From: Rhodothermales bacterium
Lineage (GTDB): Bacteria > Bacteroidota > Rhodothermia > Rhodothermales > UBA10348
DNA length: 64,000 nucleotides
Assembly (NCBI GenBank): GCA_017643395.1
Contig: JAEPNP010000001.1
Location: 1,673,001 to 1,737,000 of the forward strand
Direction of reading: 5' to 3'
Part shown: positions 27,014 through 36,296 of the stretch, piece after piece
Position numbering within the stretch: the first letter of the stretch is position 1
How the letters are laid out: each line of letters begins with the position of its first letter
Made by a program: the position numbers and the translations under genes
The notes under the pieces: model-generated
What the model was told of the DNA's origin: nothing
Databases searched by the model: none
The model's input: the letters and a program-made list of their open reading frames with translations, nothing else

Positions 27014-28443
27014 TGGGAAAACCGACCGGCTTCATCGAGTACGACCGCGTGGATGTGCTGTACAGGCCTGTGGAGGAACGCGTCGGCGATTTCCGCCACG
27101 TTGCCATGCTCCCGCCCTGGGATTCCGCGCGCACGCAGGCCAGCCGCTGCATGGATTGTGGAATCCCTTTTTGCCACTCGGGCTGCCCGCTGGGCAACCA
27201 GATCCCGGACTGGAATGATCTGGTGCACAGGGGTGACTGGGCGCGCGCCTACCAGGCGCTAAGGGAAACCAACAACTTTCCGGAATTCACCGGGCAGGTG
27301 TGCCCGGCGCCGTGTGAGGCTGCCTGTGTGGCAGGCATTGGCGGTGAGCCCGTCGCCATCGAACAGATTGAGTGGGCCATTGCCGAGCGGGCGTTTGAAG
27401 ACGGAATCGCCAAGGCGCATCCCCCGGCGCAACGCACCGGAAGACGGGTGGCCGTCGTGGGCTCCGGTCCAGCGGGCCTGGCCTGTGCCGACCAGCTGAA
27501 CCAGGCCGGCCACGAGGTCGTCGTCTTCGAGCGCGACGCCAAACCCGGCGGACTACTGCGCTACGGCATCCCGGACTTCAAGCTCGAGAAATGGGTGGTT
27601 GAACGTCGGATTCAGCTGTTGACGGCCGAGGGCGTGCGCTTTGTCACCGGCGTTGAGGTCGGCACGGAAGTGACCGCAGAAGACCTGGAAGCCTTCGATG
27701 CGGTGGTGCTCTGCACCGGGTCTACCGTGCCGCGGGACCTTCCCGTGCCAGGCCGGGATCTGAACGGGATTCATCCGGCGATGGACTTTCTGGCGGCCCA
27801 GAACCGTGTCGTCGGCGGGGAAGCCGAGGAGGTCCCGCCCGGCCTCTCCGCAGCGGGCCGACACGTCATCGTCATCGGCGGTGGGGACACGGGGAGCGAC
27901 TGTGTCGGCACAGCCAACAGGCAGGGCGCGGCATCGGTCACACAGTTCGAATTGCTGCCAATGCTGCCTTCGGGTCGGCCGGCGCATCAGCCCTGGCCGT
28001 ACTTCCCCATGAAGCTGAAGACCACGACCTCCCATGAGGAGGGCGCGGACCGCCACTGGTCTCTCATGACCACTGCCTTCACCGGAGATGATGACGTCCG
28101 AGGCCTGCGAACGGTGATCGTGAACGATCAGCTTCAGTCCGCGCCAGGCTCGGAACGTGAGTGGAAGGCCGATCTGGTGCTGCTGGCGGTGGGCTACGTC
28201 GGCACCGAGAATCCACTGCTGGAGGCCCTCGGGTTGGTGGCGACCCCTCGCGGTACCGTGGGGAGTGGTGACTTCACGACGTCACGCGAAGGCTACTTCG
28301 CGGCCGGTGACGCGCGTCGAGGGCAAAGCCTGGTGGTCTGGGCCATCTCCGAGGGTCGCGAAGCTGCCGCGGCGGTGGATGAATACCTCATGGGTTCGAC
28401 CAGGCTGGCCCGCAAGGGCGACGGTGACCTACCCAGAAAGTAG
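27013..28443 (+). CDS. gltD: Glutamate synthase small subunit
   Basis: A 476-residue protein; ATG at 27013 overlaps the gltB stop (TAATG). The N-terminus carries two Cys groups for 4Fe-4S clusters, CMDCGIPFCHSGCP (about 46-59) and CPAPCEAAC (about 98-106). Two dinucleotide folds follow: FAD at VVGSGPAGLACAD and NADPH at VIGGGDTGSDC. It passes electrons from NADPH to GltB. A longer open frame upstream lies inside gltB and is not used. Confidence 0.95.
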
Positions 28444-28459
28444 CAGCACGTCAACGGGC

Positions 28460-28474
28460 TTCGGATATTCCGAA
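28460..28474. promoter_or_regulatory. Palindrome before the PadR-like gene, candidate operator
   Basis: TTCGG-ATATT-CCGAA forms a perfect 5+5 palindrome between gltD and the PadR-like gene, 31 bases before its ATG. It could be the binding site of that regulator; no T-run follows, so a terminator is less likely. Confidence 0.4.
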
Positions 28475-28505
28475 AAGTTAGTAGCACCGATTGCCCCCCA
28501 CTGCG

Positions 28506-28814
28506 ATGAAGCAGTTGACCCGATCGGACGAGACGTTTCTGGTAGCCATCCACTGCCTGGGAGACGACGCGTTCAGTACCTCCATTCTCGATGAACTCAA
28601 GCGCCGTGTCGGCAAAAAGGTGACCGTCGGCAGCCTGTGGGTGTCCCTGGACTCGCTTGCGGACCGGGGCTACCTGAGAAAGAATCCCCGGCCGGGTGCA
28701 TCGGTCGGTCGGCCGCGCGTCTACTATGCGCTCACCCCGAAAGGACGCAGGGCGCTGATTCGTGCGCGCGAGAACCACGAGCAGCTGTGGGCGGACGTGC
28801 CCGCGCTTCGCTAG
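28506..28814 (+). CDS. Small PadR-family-like winged-helix regulator
   Basis: A 102-residue protein from the ATG at 28506 (a TTG five codons upstream is possible). The winged helix reads VTVGSLWVSLDSLADRGYLRK, followed by the wing GRPRVYYALTPKGRRAL, as in PadR proteins, and the usual C-terminal dimer helix is very short. It lies between gltD and argG, 36 bases before argG on the same strand, so it may control the arginine genes or itself. The effector is unknown. Confidence 0.75.
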   Translation: MKQLTRSDETFLVAIHCLGDDAFSTSILDELKRRVGKKVTVGSLWVSLDSLADRGYLRKNPRPGASVGRPRVYYALTPKGRRALIRARENHEQLWADVPALR

Positions 28815-28850
28815 CGGCGAACCCCCTCATTGTCTACTTGTTGAACACTC

Positions 28851-30047
28851 ATGGCCATTCTTCTGGCATACAGTGGCGGTCTCGACACCTCCTTTTGCGT
28901 TCCGTTCCTGAAGGAGGAGTACGGGGAGCCCGTCATCACCATCACGGTCAATACCGGCGGAGTAGATCCGGCCGAAGCAGAGGCGATTGAGGCGCGATCC
29001 CTGGAACTGGGCGCAGAGCGTCACATCCTCCTGGATGGACGCAGCCGCCTCTTTGAGGACCACCTGAAATACCTCGTGATGGGCAACGTGCTTCGCGGCA
29101 ACGTCTACCCGCTGTGTGTGGGGCCGGAGCGCGTGGTGCAGGCACGTTTGATCGTCGAGGAAGCGGACAAACTGGGTGCGCGAGCCGTGGCGCATGGCTC
29201 GACCGGCGCCGGCAACGATCAGGTGCGATTTGATGTGGCGTTGCGCATTCTGGCGGGAGACCTGGAGGTGATCACACCCATTCGGGAGCGCGGACTCTCG
29301 CGCGCCGACACGACGGCGTACCTCAAGGAGCGAGGCTTCGACGTGCCCGCCTCCATCACCACCTACAGCATCAATGCCGGACTCTGGGGCACCACCATCG
29401 GAGGCCGGGAGACCCTGGACAGCCGCGAGCCCGTTCCGGATGAGGCGTACCCGGCTACGGTTTCGCCCGCCGAAGCCCCGGATCAAGCGAGGGCGATGGC
29501 GTTGACATTTGAGGCCGGCGTCCCCGTTGCCGTGGACGGCGAGTCCATGGATCCGGTGACGCTTATCGAATGGCTCAACCGCGAGGCCGGCGCGCACGGC
29601 ATCGGCCGGGCCATTCACGTGGGCGATACGATCCTCGGCATCAAGGGCCGCGTCGCGTTTGAAGCGCCCGCCCCTGCCGTGCTCATCACGGCCCATCGCG
29701 AACTGGAGAAGGTTGTTCTATCCAAGTGGCAGCAGTTCCAGAAGTCACAGTTGGCGGACTTCTACGGCATGCTGCTGCATGAAGGGCAATACTTCGATCC
29801 GGTCATGCGTGACATTGAGGCCTTCCTGGAGTCATCGCAGGTCCCCGTAAGCGGCACTGTACAGGTCCGTCTGCACAAAGGTCGCATTGACGTGCTGGGC
29901 TGCGAGAGTCCGCACTCGATGTTCGACGCCAACGTGGCCACCTACGGCGAAACCAACGAGCTCTGGGATGGCAGGGATGCGCGCGGCTTCGCCCGCATCG
30001 CCGCCGTGCACGCGTTGCTGGCCCGCACAGCCAGGGAGGACGCGTGA
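28851..30047 (+). CDS. argG: Argininosuccinate synthase
   Basis: A 398-residue protein of normal length. The ATP-pyrophosphatase loop is LLAYSGGLDTS (residues 4-14). Further marks are GSTGAGNDQVRFD (about 119), SINAGLWGTTIGG and the C-terminal KGRIDVLGCESPHSM. It joins citrulline and aspartate using ATP. It opens a run of seven arg genes that touch or overlap one another. Confidence 0.95.
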   Translation: MAILLAYSGGLDTSFCVPFLKEEYGEPVITITVNTGGVDPAEAEAIEARSLELGAERHILLDGRSRLFEDHLKYLVMGNVLRGNVYPLCVGPERVVQARLIVEEADKLGARAVAHGSTGAGNDQVRFDVALRILAGDLEVITPIRERGLSRADTTAYLKERGFDVPASITTYSINAGLWGTTIGGRETLDSREPVPDEAYPATVSPAEAPDQARAMALTFEAGVPVAVDGESMDPVTLIEWLNREAGAHGIGRAIHVGDTILGIKGRVAFEAPAPAVLITAHRELEKVVLSKWQQFQKSQLADFYGMLLHEGQYFDPVMRDIEAFLESSQVPVSGTVQVRLHKGRIDVLGCESPHSMFDANVATYGETNELWDGRDARGFARIAAVHALLARTAREDA

Positions 30048-31048
30048 TGCGCGCCGGCGTGCTTCACGGAGCAGGGTACACGGGACGGGAGCTCATCCGC
30101 CTGATCCGTCGCCACCCACGCCTGGAACTGGCCCTGGTGACCAGCCGCACGTTTGCCGGTCAGCCCGTGTGGAACGTGCATCCCGATCTGAGAGAGGGAG
30201 CATTTTCGGTGCTGCGCGGAGTCGACCCGGCCGCGAGGCTGACGTTCACATCGCCCGACCCGACCGCAGCCGCACAGATGGACGTGCTGTTCGTCGCCGC
30301 CGAGCACGGGCAGGGCGCCGTCACGTGCAAGGCTGTGCTGGATGCCGGCTTTGAAGGCTACATCATCGATTTGAGTGCGGATTTCCGGCTTCCGGAAGCA
30401 GCTGATTACAAGGCGCGCTACGAGCGCGAGCACCCGGCCCCGGAACTGGCGGGCTCATTTGTGTACGGCATGGCGGATCTCGCCGCGCCGTACGCCGAGG
30501 GAACGCGCCGCGTAGCCAATCCGGGCTGTTTTGCCACCGGCCTCACGCTGGCGCTTGCTCCGCTGGCACCGCTGAAGGCGCACGTCACGGCACTCACGGG
30601 CGCGTCCGGATCCGGAGCACGCCCCAAGCCGACGACCCATTTTCCCGATCGCGAGGGCAACGTGCGCGCCTACAAGGTGTTGTGCCACCAGCATATGGCC
30701 GAGGTCATGGAAGTGGTTGGCGCCTCATCCGAGGTGGATTTCATTCCTGTATCCGGACCATGGACTCGTGGCATCTGGGGCACTGCGCATGTTGAGACCT
30801 CAGCCGACGTAGACGCCGCGTTCCGCAAAGCCTTTGAAGGTAGACCGCTCGTCAGACTGTGGCCCGATCAACTACCCGAGCTGCGCTGGTCGGTCGGCAC
30901 GCCCTATTGTGACATAGGGTGGGTGCGCAAGGACGATGCGCTGGTCGTTGGATTTGCGCTCGACAACCTGCTGAAGGGCGCCGCCTCCCAAGCGGTGCAC
31001 AACTTCAATCTCATTTCCGGCCTGGACGAGACGGAGGGACTGGTGTGA
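30047..31048 (+). CDS. argC: N-acetyl-gamma-glutamyl-phosphate reductase
   Basis: A 333-residue protein; ATG at 30047 overlaps the argG stop by one base (a GTG one codon earlier is possible). The N-terminal LHGAGYTGRELIRL is the NADP site and the catalytic Cys is in ANPGCFATG (about Cys161); HHFPD-like HFPDREGN and HQHMAEV segments follow. It reduces the acyl-glutamyl phosphate made by ArgB. The next gene, argD, overlaps its stop by 4 bases. Confidence 0.93.
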   Translation: MRAGVLHGAGYTGRELIRLIRRHPRLELALVTSRTFAGQPVWNVHPDLREGAFSVLRGVDPAARLTFTSPDPTAAAQMDVLFVAAEHGQGAVTCKAVLDAGFEGYIIDLSADFRLPEAADYKARYEREHPAPELAGSFVYGMADLAAPYAEGTRRVANPGCFATGLTLALAPLAPLKAHVTALTGASGSGARPKPTTHFPDREGNVRAYKVLCHQHMAEVMEVVGASSEVDFIPVSGPWTRGIWGTAHVETSADVDAAFRKAFEGRPLVRLWPDQLPELRWSVGTPYCDIGWVRKDDALVVGFALDNLLKGAASQAVHNFNLISGLDETEGLV

Positions 31049-32223
31049 AGAGGCAGGAGGTCATCGCCCAGGAAGAGCAGTATCAGCTGCGCACGTACCG
31101 GAAAAAGGCGGTGGCCCCGGTGCGAGGCGAGGGCTGTTACCTGTGGGAGGAGGACGGAACGCGGTACATCGACCTGTACGGGGGCCACTGCGTGGTGCTT
31201 CTGGGGCACAGTCACGCCGGCGTGCGCGAAGCCCTGCACCGCCAACTCGACCACATCACCTTCTACTCCAACGCGGTCTACAGCGAGACGCGTGCCCGCG
31301 CCGCAAAGGCGCTGGCCGATTTCGCTCCCGGAGGCCTGGGCAACGTGTTCTTCTGCAGCACCGGCACCGAAGCCAACGAAACGGCCCTCAAGATTGCCCG
31401 GAAGGCTACCGGCAAACCCGTCGTTGTTGCCATGGAGGGCGGATTCCACGGGCGCACGCTCGGCAGCCTGTCGGTCACCCACGGCAAGTACCGCCAACCG
31501 TACGCGGACATAGCGGCGCCGACCGAGTTCGTGCCCTTTGCCAACGCCGGGGCGGTGCGGGACCTCCTGAGGACACGCGATGACGTTGCCGCCGTCATTC
31601 TGGAGCCGATACAATCCATGGCCGGCGTTGCCACGGCACCACCCGCTTACTTCCGGTCCCTGCGCGACACCTGTTCGGAGTTCGGCGTTCAGCTGATCTT
31701 CGACGAGATCCAGACCGGCGTCGGGCGAACCGGCACGTTTTCGATTTCGGAGCGCTACGGGATCACACCGGATCTGATCACGCTGGCCAAGAGTCTCGGC
31801 AACGGCGTGCCCGTCGGTGCGGTCCTTGTGAACGATGCGCTTGCAGCCACTGTGCAGTATGGCGATCAGGGCACGACCTTTGGCGGCGGCATGCTGGCGA
31901 TGGCTGCGGTCGAAGCGACACTGACCGCCCTGCGCAAAGAGAATGTCATGGCCAAGGCCACCGCCTTCGAGTCCGCCGTACGTCACCGGATCGGTCCCAT
32001 CGTGCGTCAGATCCGGGGTGCGGGCTGTCTTCTTGGTCTGGACCTCGGCATGCCGGCCGCGGGCGTGATCGCCCACCTGCACGAGCAGAAGATCATTGTC
32101 GGAGGGTCAAACCATGCGAATGTGATGCGCCTGATGCCTCCGGCACTCACACCGCTATCCGTCGTGGAGATCTTCGCAGTGGCGCTGGAGAAAGCACTGG
32201 CGGAGGCCCCGAATCCGGCATGA
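31045..32223 (+). CDS. argD: Acetylornithine (or succinylornithine) aminotransferase
   Basis: A 392-residue class III PLP aminotransferase. I start at the GTG at 31045, which overlaps the argC stop (GTGA); the longer frame lies inside argC. Seen are FCSTGTEANETALKIARK, GGFHGRTLGSLS, the FDEIQTGVGRTG cofactor motif, and the PLP Lys in ITLAKSLGNGVPVGA. It moves an amino group from glutamate to the acyl-glutamate semialdehyde. It overlaps the carbamoyltransferase by 4 bases. Confidence 0.92.
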   Translation: MKRQEVIAQEEQYQLRTYRKKAVAPVRGEGCYLWEEDGTRYIDLYGGHCVVLLGHSHAGVREALHRQLDHITFYSNAVYSETRARAAKALADFAPGGLGNVFFCSTGTEANETALKIARKATGKPVVVAMEGGFHGRTLGSLSVTHGKYRQPYADIAAPTEFVPFANAGAVRDLLRTRDDVAAVILEPIQSMAGVATAPPAYFRSLRDTCSEFGVQLIFDEIQTGVGRTGTFSISERYGITPDLITLAKSLGNGVPVGAVLVNDALAATVQYGDQGTTFGGGMLAMAAVEATLTALRKENVMAKATAFESAVRHRIGPIVRQIRGAGCLLGLDLGMPAAGVIAHLHEQKIIVGGSNHANVMRLMPPALTPLSVVEIFAVALEKALAEAPNPA

Positions 32224-33212
32224 CCCACCTGTTGGATTGGCATCTCGAGTCCGGGTCCGCGTGGCAGACCTGCATCGAAGAAGCGCGCCGATTTGCGGAA
32301 GACCGGACCTACAAGGCCGGAGTGGCCGCAGGGCGTTCGCTGGGTCTGCTCTTTTTCAACCCCTCGCTGCGCACCCGAACCTCGATGGAGGTAGCCGCCG
32401 CGAGACTCGGTGCGCACAGCAGCATAATCGTGCCGGGCCAGGGCACCTGGGGCTTTGCATGGCAGGATGGCACCCGGATGGACGGAAGCGAAGCCGAGCA
32501 CATCCGGGAGGCTGCGGGCGTGCTGTCGCAGTATTTCGATGCGATCGGCGTGCGGCTATTTGCCGGGATGACCGACCGGGCGGCCGACCGCGAAGAACAC
32601 CATCTGAGACGATTCCTGGACGCGGCGCAGGTGCCGGTGGTGAACCTGGAGTCTGCGTACTGGCATCCCTGCCAGGCGCTGGCCGACGCAGCTTGCATGC
32701 ACGAACGGTTTGGCGGCGATCCCGCCGGGAAACGATTTCTGCTGACCTGGGCCTACCACCCCAAGGCACTGCCTACCGCGGTGCCCAACTCGGCCTTGCT
32801 GAATGCTGCCCGGCTGGGCATGCGCGTCACCGTGGCCAGGCCGCCGGGATTCGAACTGGACCCGGAGGTCATGGCGCTCGCGCGGCGGCACGCCACGGTC
32901 GAAGAAACGGACGACCTCTCTGCCGCAATGGACGGCGCGCATGTCGTCTACGCGAAGGCCTGGTCCGGAACCGCGATCTACACCGACCCGGAGCGTGAAG
33001 CCGCGCAGCGGGGCGCACTCCAGGATTGGCGGATTTCTGCCGCGCACATGGCCGCCACGGAGAACGGTGCATTCATGCACTGCCTGCCGGTGCGACGCAA
33101 TGTGGTCGTGGACGATGCGGTGCTCGACGGCCCGCAGGCGCTTCACCTCCGACAGGCCGCATACCGGCTGTTCGCACAACAGGCCATTCTGTGCCGGGCC
33201 TGGGACCTGTGA
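32220..33212 (+). CDS. argF': N-acyl-ornithine carbamoyltransferase
   Basis: A 330-residue member of the acetyl/succinyl-ornithine carbamoyltransferase group. Instead of the STRTR loop of ordinary ArgF it has FFNPSLRTRTSME (about 45-57); HPCQALAD (about 149) and HCLPVRRNVVVDD (about 287) are the carbamoyl phosphate and ornithine-side motifs. AWAYHPK-type loop LLTWAYHPKALPTAVPNSA is also diagnostic. Position 92, which separates acetyl- (Glu) from succinyl-ornithine (Pro) enzymes, is Ala here, closer to the succinyl type. It carbamoylates an N-acyl-ornithine, so the pathway deacylates citrulline afterwards. Confidence 0.9.
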   Translation: MTHLLDWHLESGSAWQTCIEEARRFAEDRTYKAGVAAGRSLGLLFFNPSLRTRTSMEVAAARLGAHSSIIVPGQGTWGFAWQDGTRMDGSEAEHIREAAGVLSQYFDAIGVRLFAGMTDRAADREEHHLRRFLDAAQVPVVNLESAYWHPCQALADAACMHERFGGDPAGKRFLLTWAYHPKALPTAVPNSALLNAARLGMRVTVARPPGFELDPEVMALARRHATVEETDDLSAAMDGAHVVYAKAWSGTAIYTDPEREAAQRGALQDWRISAAHMAATENGAFMHCLPVRRNVVVDDAVLDGPQALHLRQAAYRLFAQQAILCRAWDL

Positions 33213-33958
33213 GTGCGCTGACGGTCATCAAGATCGGCGGCGGTGTGGTCGTCGCCCAGGACGCGCTCTGGCAGGTGGTCAGGGCCCGGGCGGGCGGCAC
33301 AGTGCTGGTGCACGGCGGCGGACCGCAGGCCACTGCCATGGCGCGCCGACTTGGTCATGATCCCGTCATTGTGCAGGGTCGTCGCGTCACCTCGGATCTG
33401 GACCTGGACATCGTGCGATGGACCATGCGGGGTGAGATCAACCTGTCGCTTGTCGCGGGTGCCCGCCGACACGGCCTGCCTGCCGTGGGCATTTCCGGCG
33501 CCGACGGCGCCACGCTGCAGGTCACGCGCCGGCCGCCCTGGGAAATCGACGGCCAGACGGTGGATTTCGGATGGGTGGGCGATGTGCAGGGGGTTGACCC
33601 GTCCTTGCTGCAGACCCTGATCTCCTCGGGCTATCTGCCCGTTGTAGCTCCCATCGGAATAGACGCCGAGGGGCAGGTCTACAATGTCAATGCGGACACC
33701 GTCTCCGTGGCGATCGCGGGCGCGCTGGCAGCCACGGAGTTGCTGCTGGTCACCGAGACCGGCGGACTGCTGGATGATGCCGGAAAGCCGGTAGAACGAT
33801 GCGACCGCACGCTCTTTCAGGCGGGCCTGGACCAGGGCTGGATTCAGGGCGGCATGCGGGTCAAGGTGCAACTGGCTCTCGAAGCGCTGGAGGCAGGCGT
33901 ATCCCGGGTGCGCATTGTGGGCCCGGGCCTGACCGGCGGAACAGTGGTGCAGACATGA
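33209..33958 (+). CDS. argB: Acetylglutamate (acylglutamate) kinase
   Basis: A 249-residue amino acid kinase. GTG start at 33209 overlaps the carbamoyltransferase stop by 4 bases. Motifs: VIKIGGGVV at the start, LVHGGGPQATAMA, GISGADGATL, PLxxx-type VVAPIGIDAEGQVYNVNADTV and the C-terminal QGGMRVKVQLALEA. It phosphorylates N-acyl-glutamate. No arginine-sensing N-terminal helix is present, which fits enzymes that are not feedback-inhibited, but this is inference. Confidence 0.92.
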   Translation: MSALTVIKIGGGVVVAQDALWQVVRARAGGTVLVHGGGPQATAMARRLGHDPVIVQGRRVTSDLDLDIVRWTMRGEINLSLVAGARRHGLPAVGISGADGATLQVTRRPPWEIDGQTVDFGWVGDVQGVDPSLLQTLISSGYLPVVAPIGIDAEGQVYNVNADTVSVAIAGALAATELLLVTETGGLLDDAGKPVERCDRTLFQAGLDQGWIQGGMRVKVQLALEALEAGVSRVRIVGPGLTGGTVVQT

Positions 33959-35001
33959 CGGCCACCGAGATTCTGCGCACGCTCGCGAGCATCAGGAGTC
34001 TGTCGGGCGATGAGGCCGCGGCTGCCGATGCGCTGCAGGCCATCCTGGCGGGCGGCGGCGTCGAAGTGCACCGCTTTGAAAACAATGTCTGGTGCAGTGT
34101 AGGCCGAGGCGAGGACGTGCTGCTGCTGAACAGCCACCTGGACGTGGTACCCCCATCCGACAACCACCCGTTTCCACCCTTTCAGCCCACTGAGAAGGAC
34201 GGATGGCTGTATGGCCGGGGCACGGTGGACGCCAAGGGGTCGGTCTCGGCCATGGCGGCGACCCTGCTGGCGCTTCAGCGTGACGGGTATGACCGGGGCC
34301 GCGTGGTCGGTGCGTTCACCGCCTGCGAAGAGACCGGCTGGCCATACAACGGACTTCAGCAGACCAGGCCACACCTGCCTCCGCTGAGCGCCGCGATCGT
34401 CGGTGAGCCTACCGATCTGCAGCCGTGCATCGCCCAGAAAGGACTGCTGATTCTGCGCCTCGACGCGCGAGGTCGCAGTGCGCACGCCGCCAGACCGCAC
34501 CTGGGGGACAACGCCGTGCTGCGTGCGGCACGGGACCTCCTCAAAATCGAAGCCCTCAAGCCCGAGCGTGTGCATCCGCTGCTCGGTCCCGTGACCATCA
34601 CGCCGACAGTGATCGAAGGCGGAACCGTGCGCAATCTGATCCCGGAGCTGTGCTCCTTCTATCTGGACGTGCGCTCCACGCCCTCCTATACGCACGATGA
34701 GTTGGCGCAGCTGGTCCGTGACGCGGTCGATAGCGACGTCGTCGTGCATTCCGAGCGCATGATTGCCGTCGGCACCCCCGAGAACGCGCGTGTTACCAAA
34801 GCAGCCGTTGCCGGGAGCGGCGGAACCCCATTTGGATCGCCCACAGCAAGCGACTGGATCTTCCTTTCCGATATTCCCGTGGTGAAGATGGGTCCGGGCT
34901 CCAGCAACCTCAGTCACACCGCGGACGAGCGCATCCGCATCGACGAGCTGGAGCGGGCCGTGACCGTGTATCGCGAGACGATCGAACATTACTTCGCATG
35001 A
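33955..35001 (+). CDS. argE: M20 deacylase (acetylornithine/acetylcitrulline deacetylase type)
   Basis: A 348-residue M20 metallopeptidase-family enzyme; ATG at 33955 overlaps argB by 4 bases. Metal ligands are visible in LLNSHLDVVPPSD (about 60), YGRGTVDAKGS, TACEETGWPYN (the catalytic Glu pair) and VGEPT; the final His lies in LSHTADERI. In this pathway type it would remove the acyl group from N-acyl-citrulline rather than from ornithine. Substrate is inferred from the neighbouring carbamoyltransferase. Confidence 0.85.
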   Translation: MTATEILRTLASIRSLSGDEAAAADALQAILAGGGVEVHRFENNVWCSVGRGEDVLLLNSHLDVVPPSDNHPFPPFQPTEKDGWLYGRGTVDAKGSVSAMAATLLALQRDGYDRGRVVGAFTACEETGWPYNGLQQTRPHLPPLSAAIVGEPTDLQPCIAQKGLLILRLDARGRSAHAARPHLGDNAVLRAARDLLKIEALKPERVHPLLGPVTITPTVIEGGTVRNLIPELCSFYLDVRSTPSYTHDELAQLVRDAVDSDVVVHSERMIAVGTPENARVTKAAVAGSGGTPFGSPTASDWIFLSDIPVVKMGPGSSNLSHTADERIRIDELERAVTVYRETIEHYFA

Positions 35002-36296
35002 AGCCGATCTGGAACAAGGACGGGACGGGCGCGGAGGACTGGGTTACCCGGTTCACGGTGGGGGAGGACCACCTCTGGGATACCGTGCTGTTGCCGTACG
35101 ATCTCACTGCATCAGAGGCCCACGCGTGGGGCCTGGCGCAGATCGGCGTGCTTGGTCTGGAGGAGCTTGTGTCGATCCAGCAGGCCTTCCAGACGCTTCG
35201 GGAAGAGCACGCCGCCGGAACGCTGCAGGTCACCCGGGAGGACGAGGACTGTCACACGGTAATCGAGCGCCGTCTGACGGAGATGGTGGGCGATCCCGGC
35301 CGCAAAATCCACACAGGCCGCTCCCGCAATGACCAGGTGCTGGCAGCCCTGCGGTTGTACCTGCGGGACCAGGCCGAAGCGGCAGGACACGGTGTGCGTG
35401 CGATGGCTCTGGCGCTCTGCGACCTGGCTGACCGCCATCCCGACACGTTCCTGCCGGGCTACACCCATCTTCAGCGGGCCATGCCGTCCACAGTCGCGCT
35501 CTGGGCGCTCGGCTTCGCCGAGCTCGCAGCCGGGGACCTGGAACTGCTGGGGCAGTCCCGCGCGCAGATCAATTCCTCCCCGCTGGGCAGCGCGGCCGGC
35601 TATGGTGTGCCCGCACTGGACCTGCCGCGAGAGGCAGTGGCCGCGCGGCTGGGCTTCGAGCGCGTGCAGACGCACGTCACGTCCGTGCAACTGTCGCGCG
35701 GAAAGGCCGAGGCGGCGCTGGTGCATGCCCTGCTGCAGACCACATCGACCATCAACCGCCTGGCCTCGGATCTGGTGCTCTACAACACCAGCGAATTCGG
35801 CTTCGTGACGCTTCCCCGGGAGTACACAACGGGGAGTTCGATCATGCCACAGAAGCGCAATCCGGACGTGCTGGAGCTGGCGCGGGCCAGCTACCACCGG
35901 GTTGCTGCCGAATTCAGCCTTCTGACCACGCTGCCGGCAAATCTTTCGTCCGGCTACCATCGCGATCTGCAACTGACCAAGGAAGCCGTGATGCGCGCCG
36001 TTCGGGTCACGGGCGATGTGCTCATCGCCATGAACGCCGTCCTGCCTGGTGTGCGGTTCAATCCGGAGGCGACCCGCGCGGCGGACGATCCGGCCCTGCA
36101 CGCCACCACCGCCGCGCTGAATCGTGTCCGGGACGGTCAGGCTTTTCGAGACGCGTACCGCGACGTGGCCGGTGACCGGGAGGCGTGGACGCAAGCGATG
36201 CATGCTTCGACCGGGTATGTAACGCCGGGCACGCCCGGGCAGGAGGATGCCGACGCGGTCCGCCGTCTCATAGGTGAACGGGGAAGCTGGTTGTGA
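34998..36296 (+). CDS. argH: Argininosuccinate lyase
   Basis: A 432-residue fumarase-superfamily enzyme. It shows EDCHTVIERRLTE, HTGRSRNDQVLAALRLYLRD, GYTHLQRAMPSTV, and the signature loop GSSIMPQKRNPDVLEL (about residue 280). It splits argininosuccinate to arginine and fumarate, the last step. It overlaps argE by 4 bases and the amidohydrolase gene by 4. Confidence 0.95.
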   Translation: MKPIWNKDGTGAEDWVTRFTVGEDHLWDTVLLPYDLTASEAHAWGLAQIGVLGLEELVSIQQAFQTLREEHAAGTLQVTREDEDCHTVIERRLTEMVGDPGRKIHTGRSRNDQVLAALRLYLRDQAEAAGHGVRAMALALCDLADRHPDTFLPGYTHLQRAMPSTVALWALGFAELAAGDLELLGQSRAQINSSPLGSAAGYGVPALDLPREAVAARLGFERVQTHVTSVQLSRGKAEAALVHALLQTTSTINRLASDLVLYNTSEFGFVTLPREYTTGSSIMPQKRNPDVLELARASYHRVAAEFSLLTTLPANLSSGYHRDLQLTKEAVMRAVRVTGDVLIAMNAVLPGVRFNPEATRAADDPALHATTAALNRVRDGQAFRDAYRDVAGDREAWTQAMHASTGYVTPGTPGQEDADAVRRLIGERGSWL

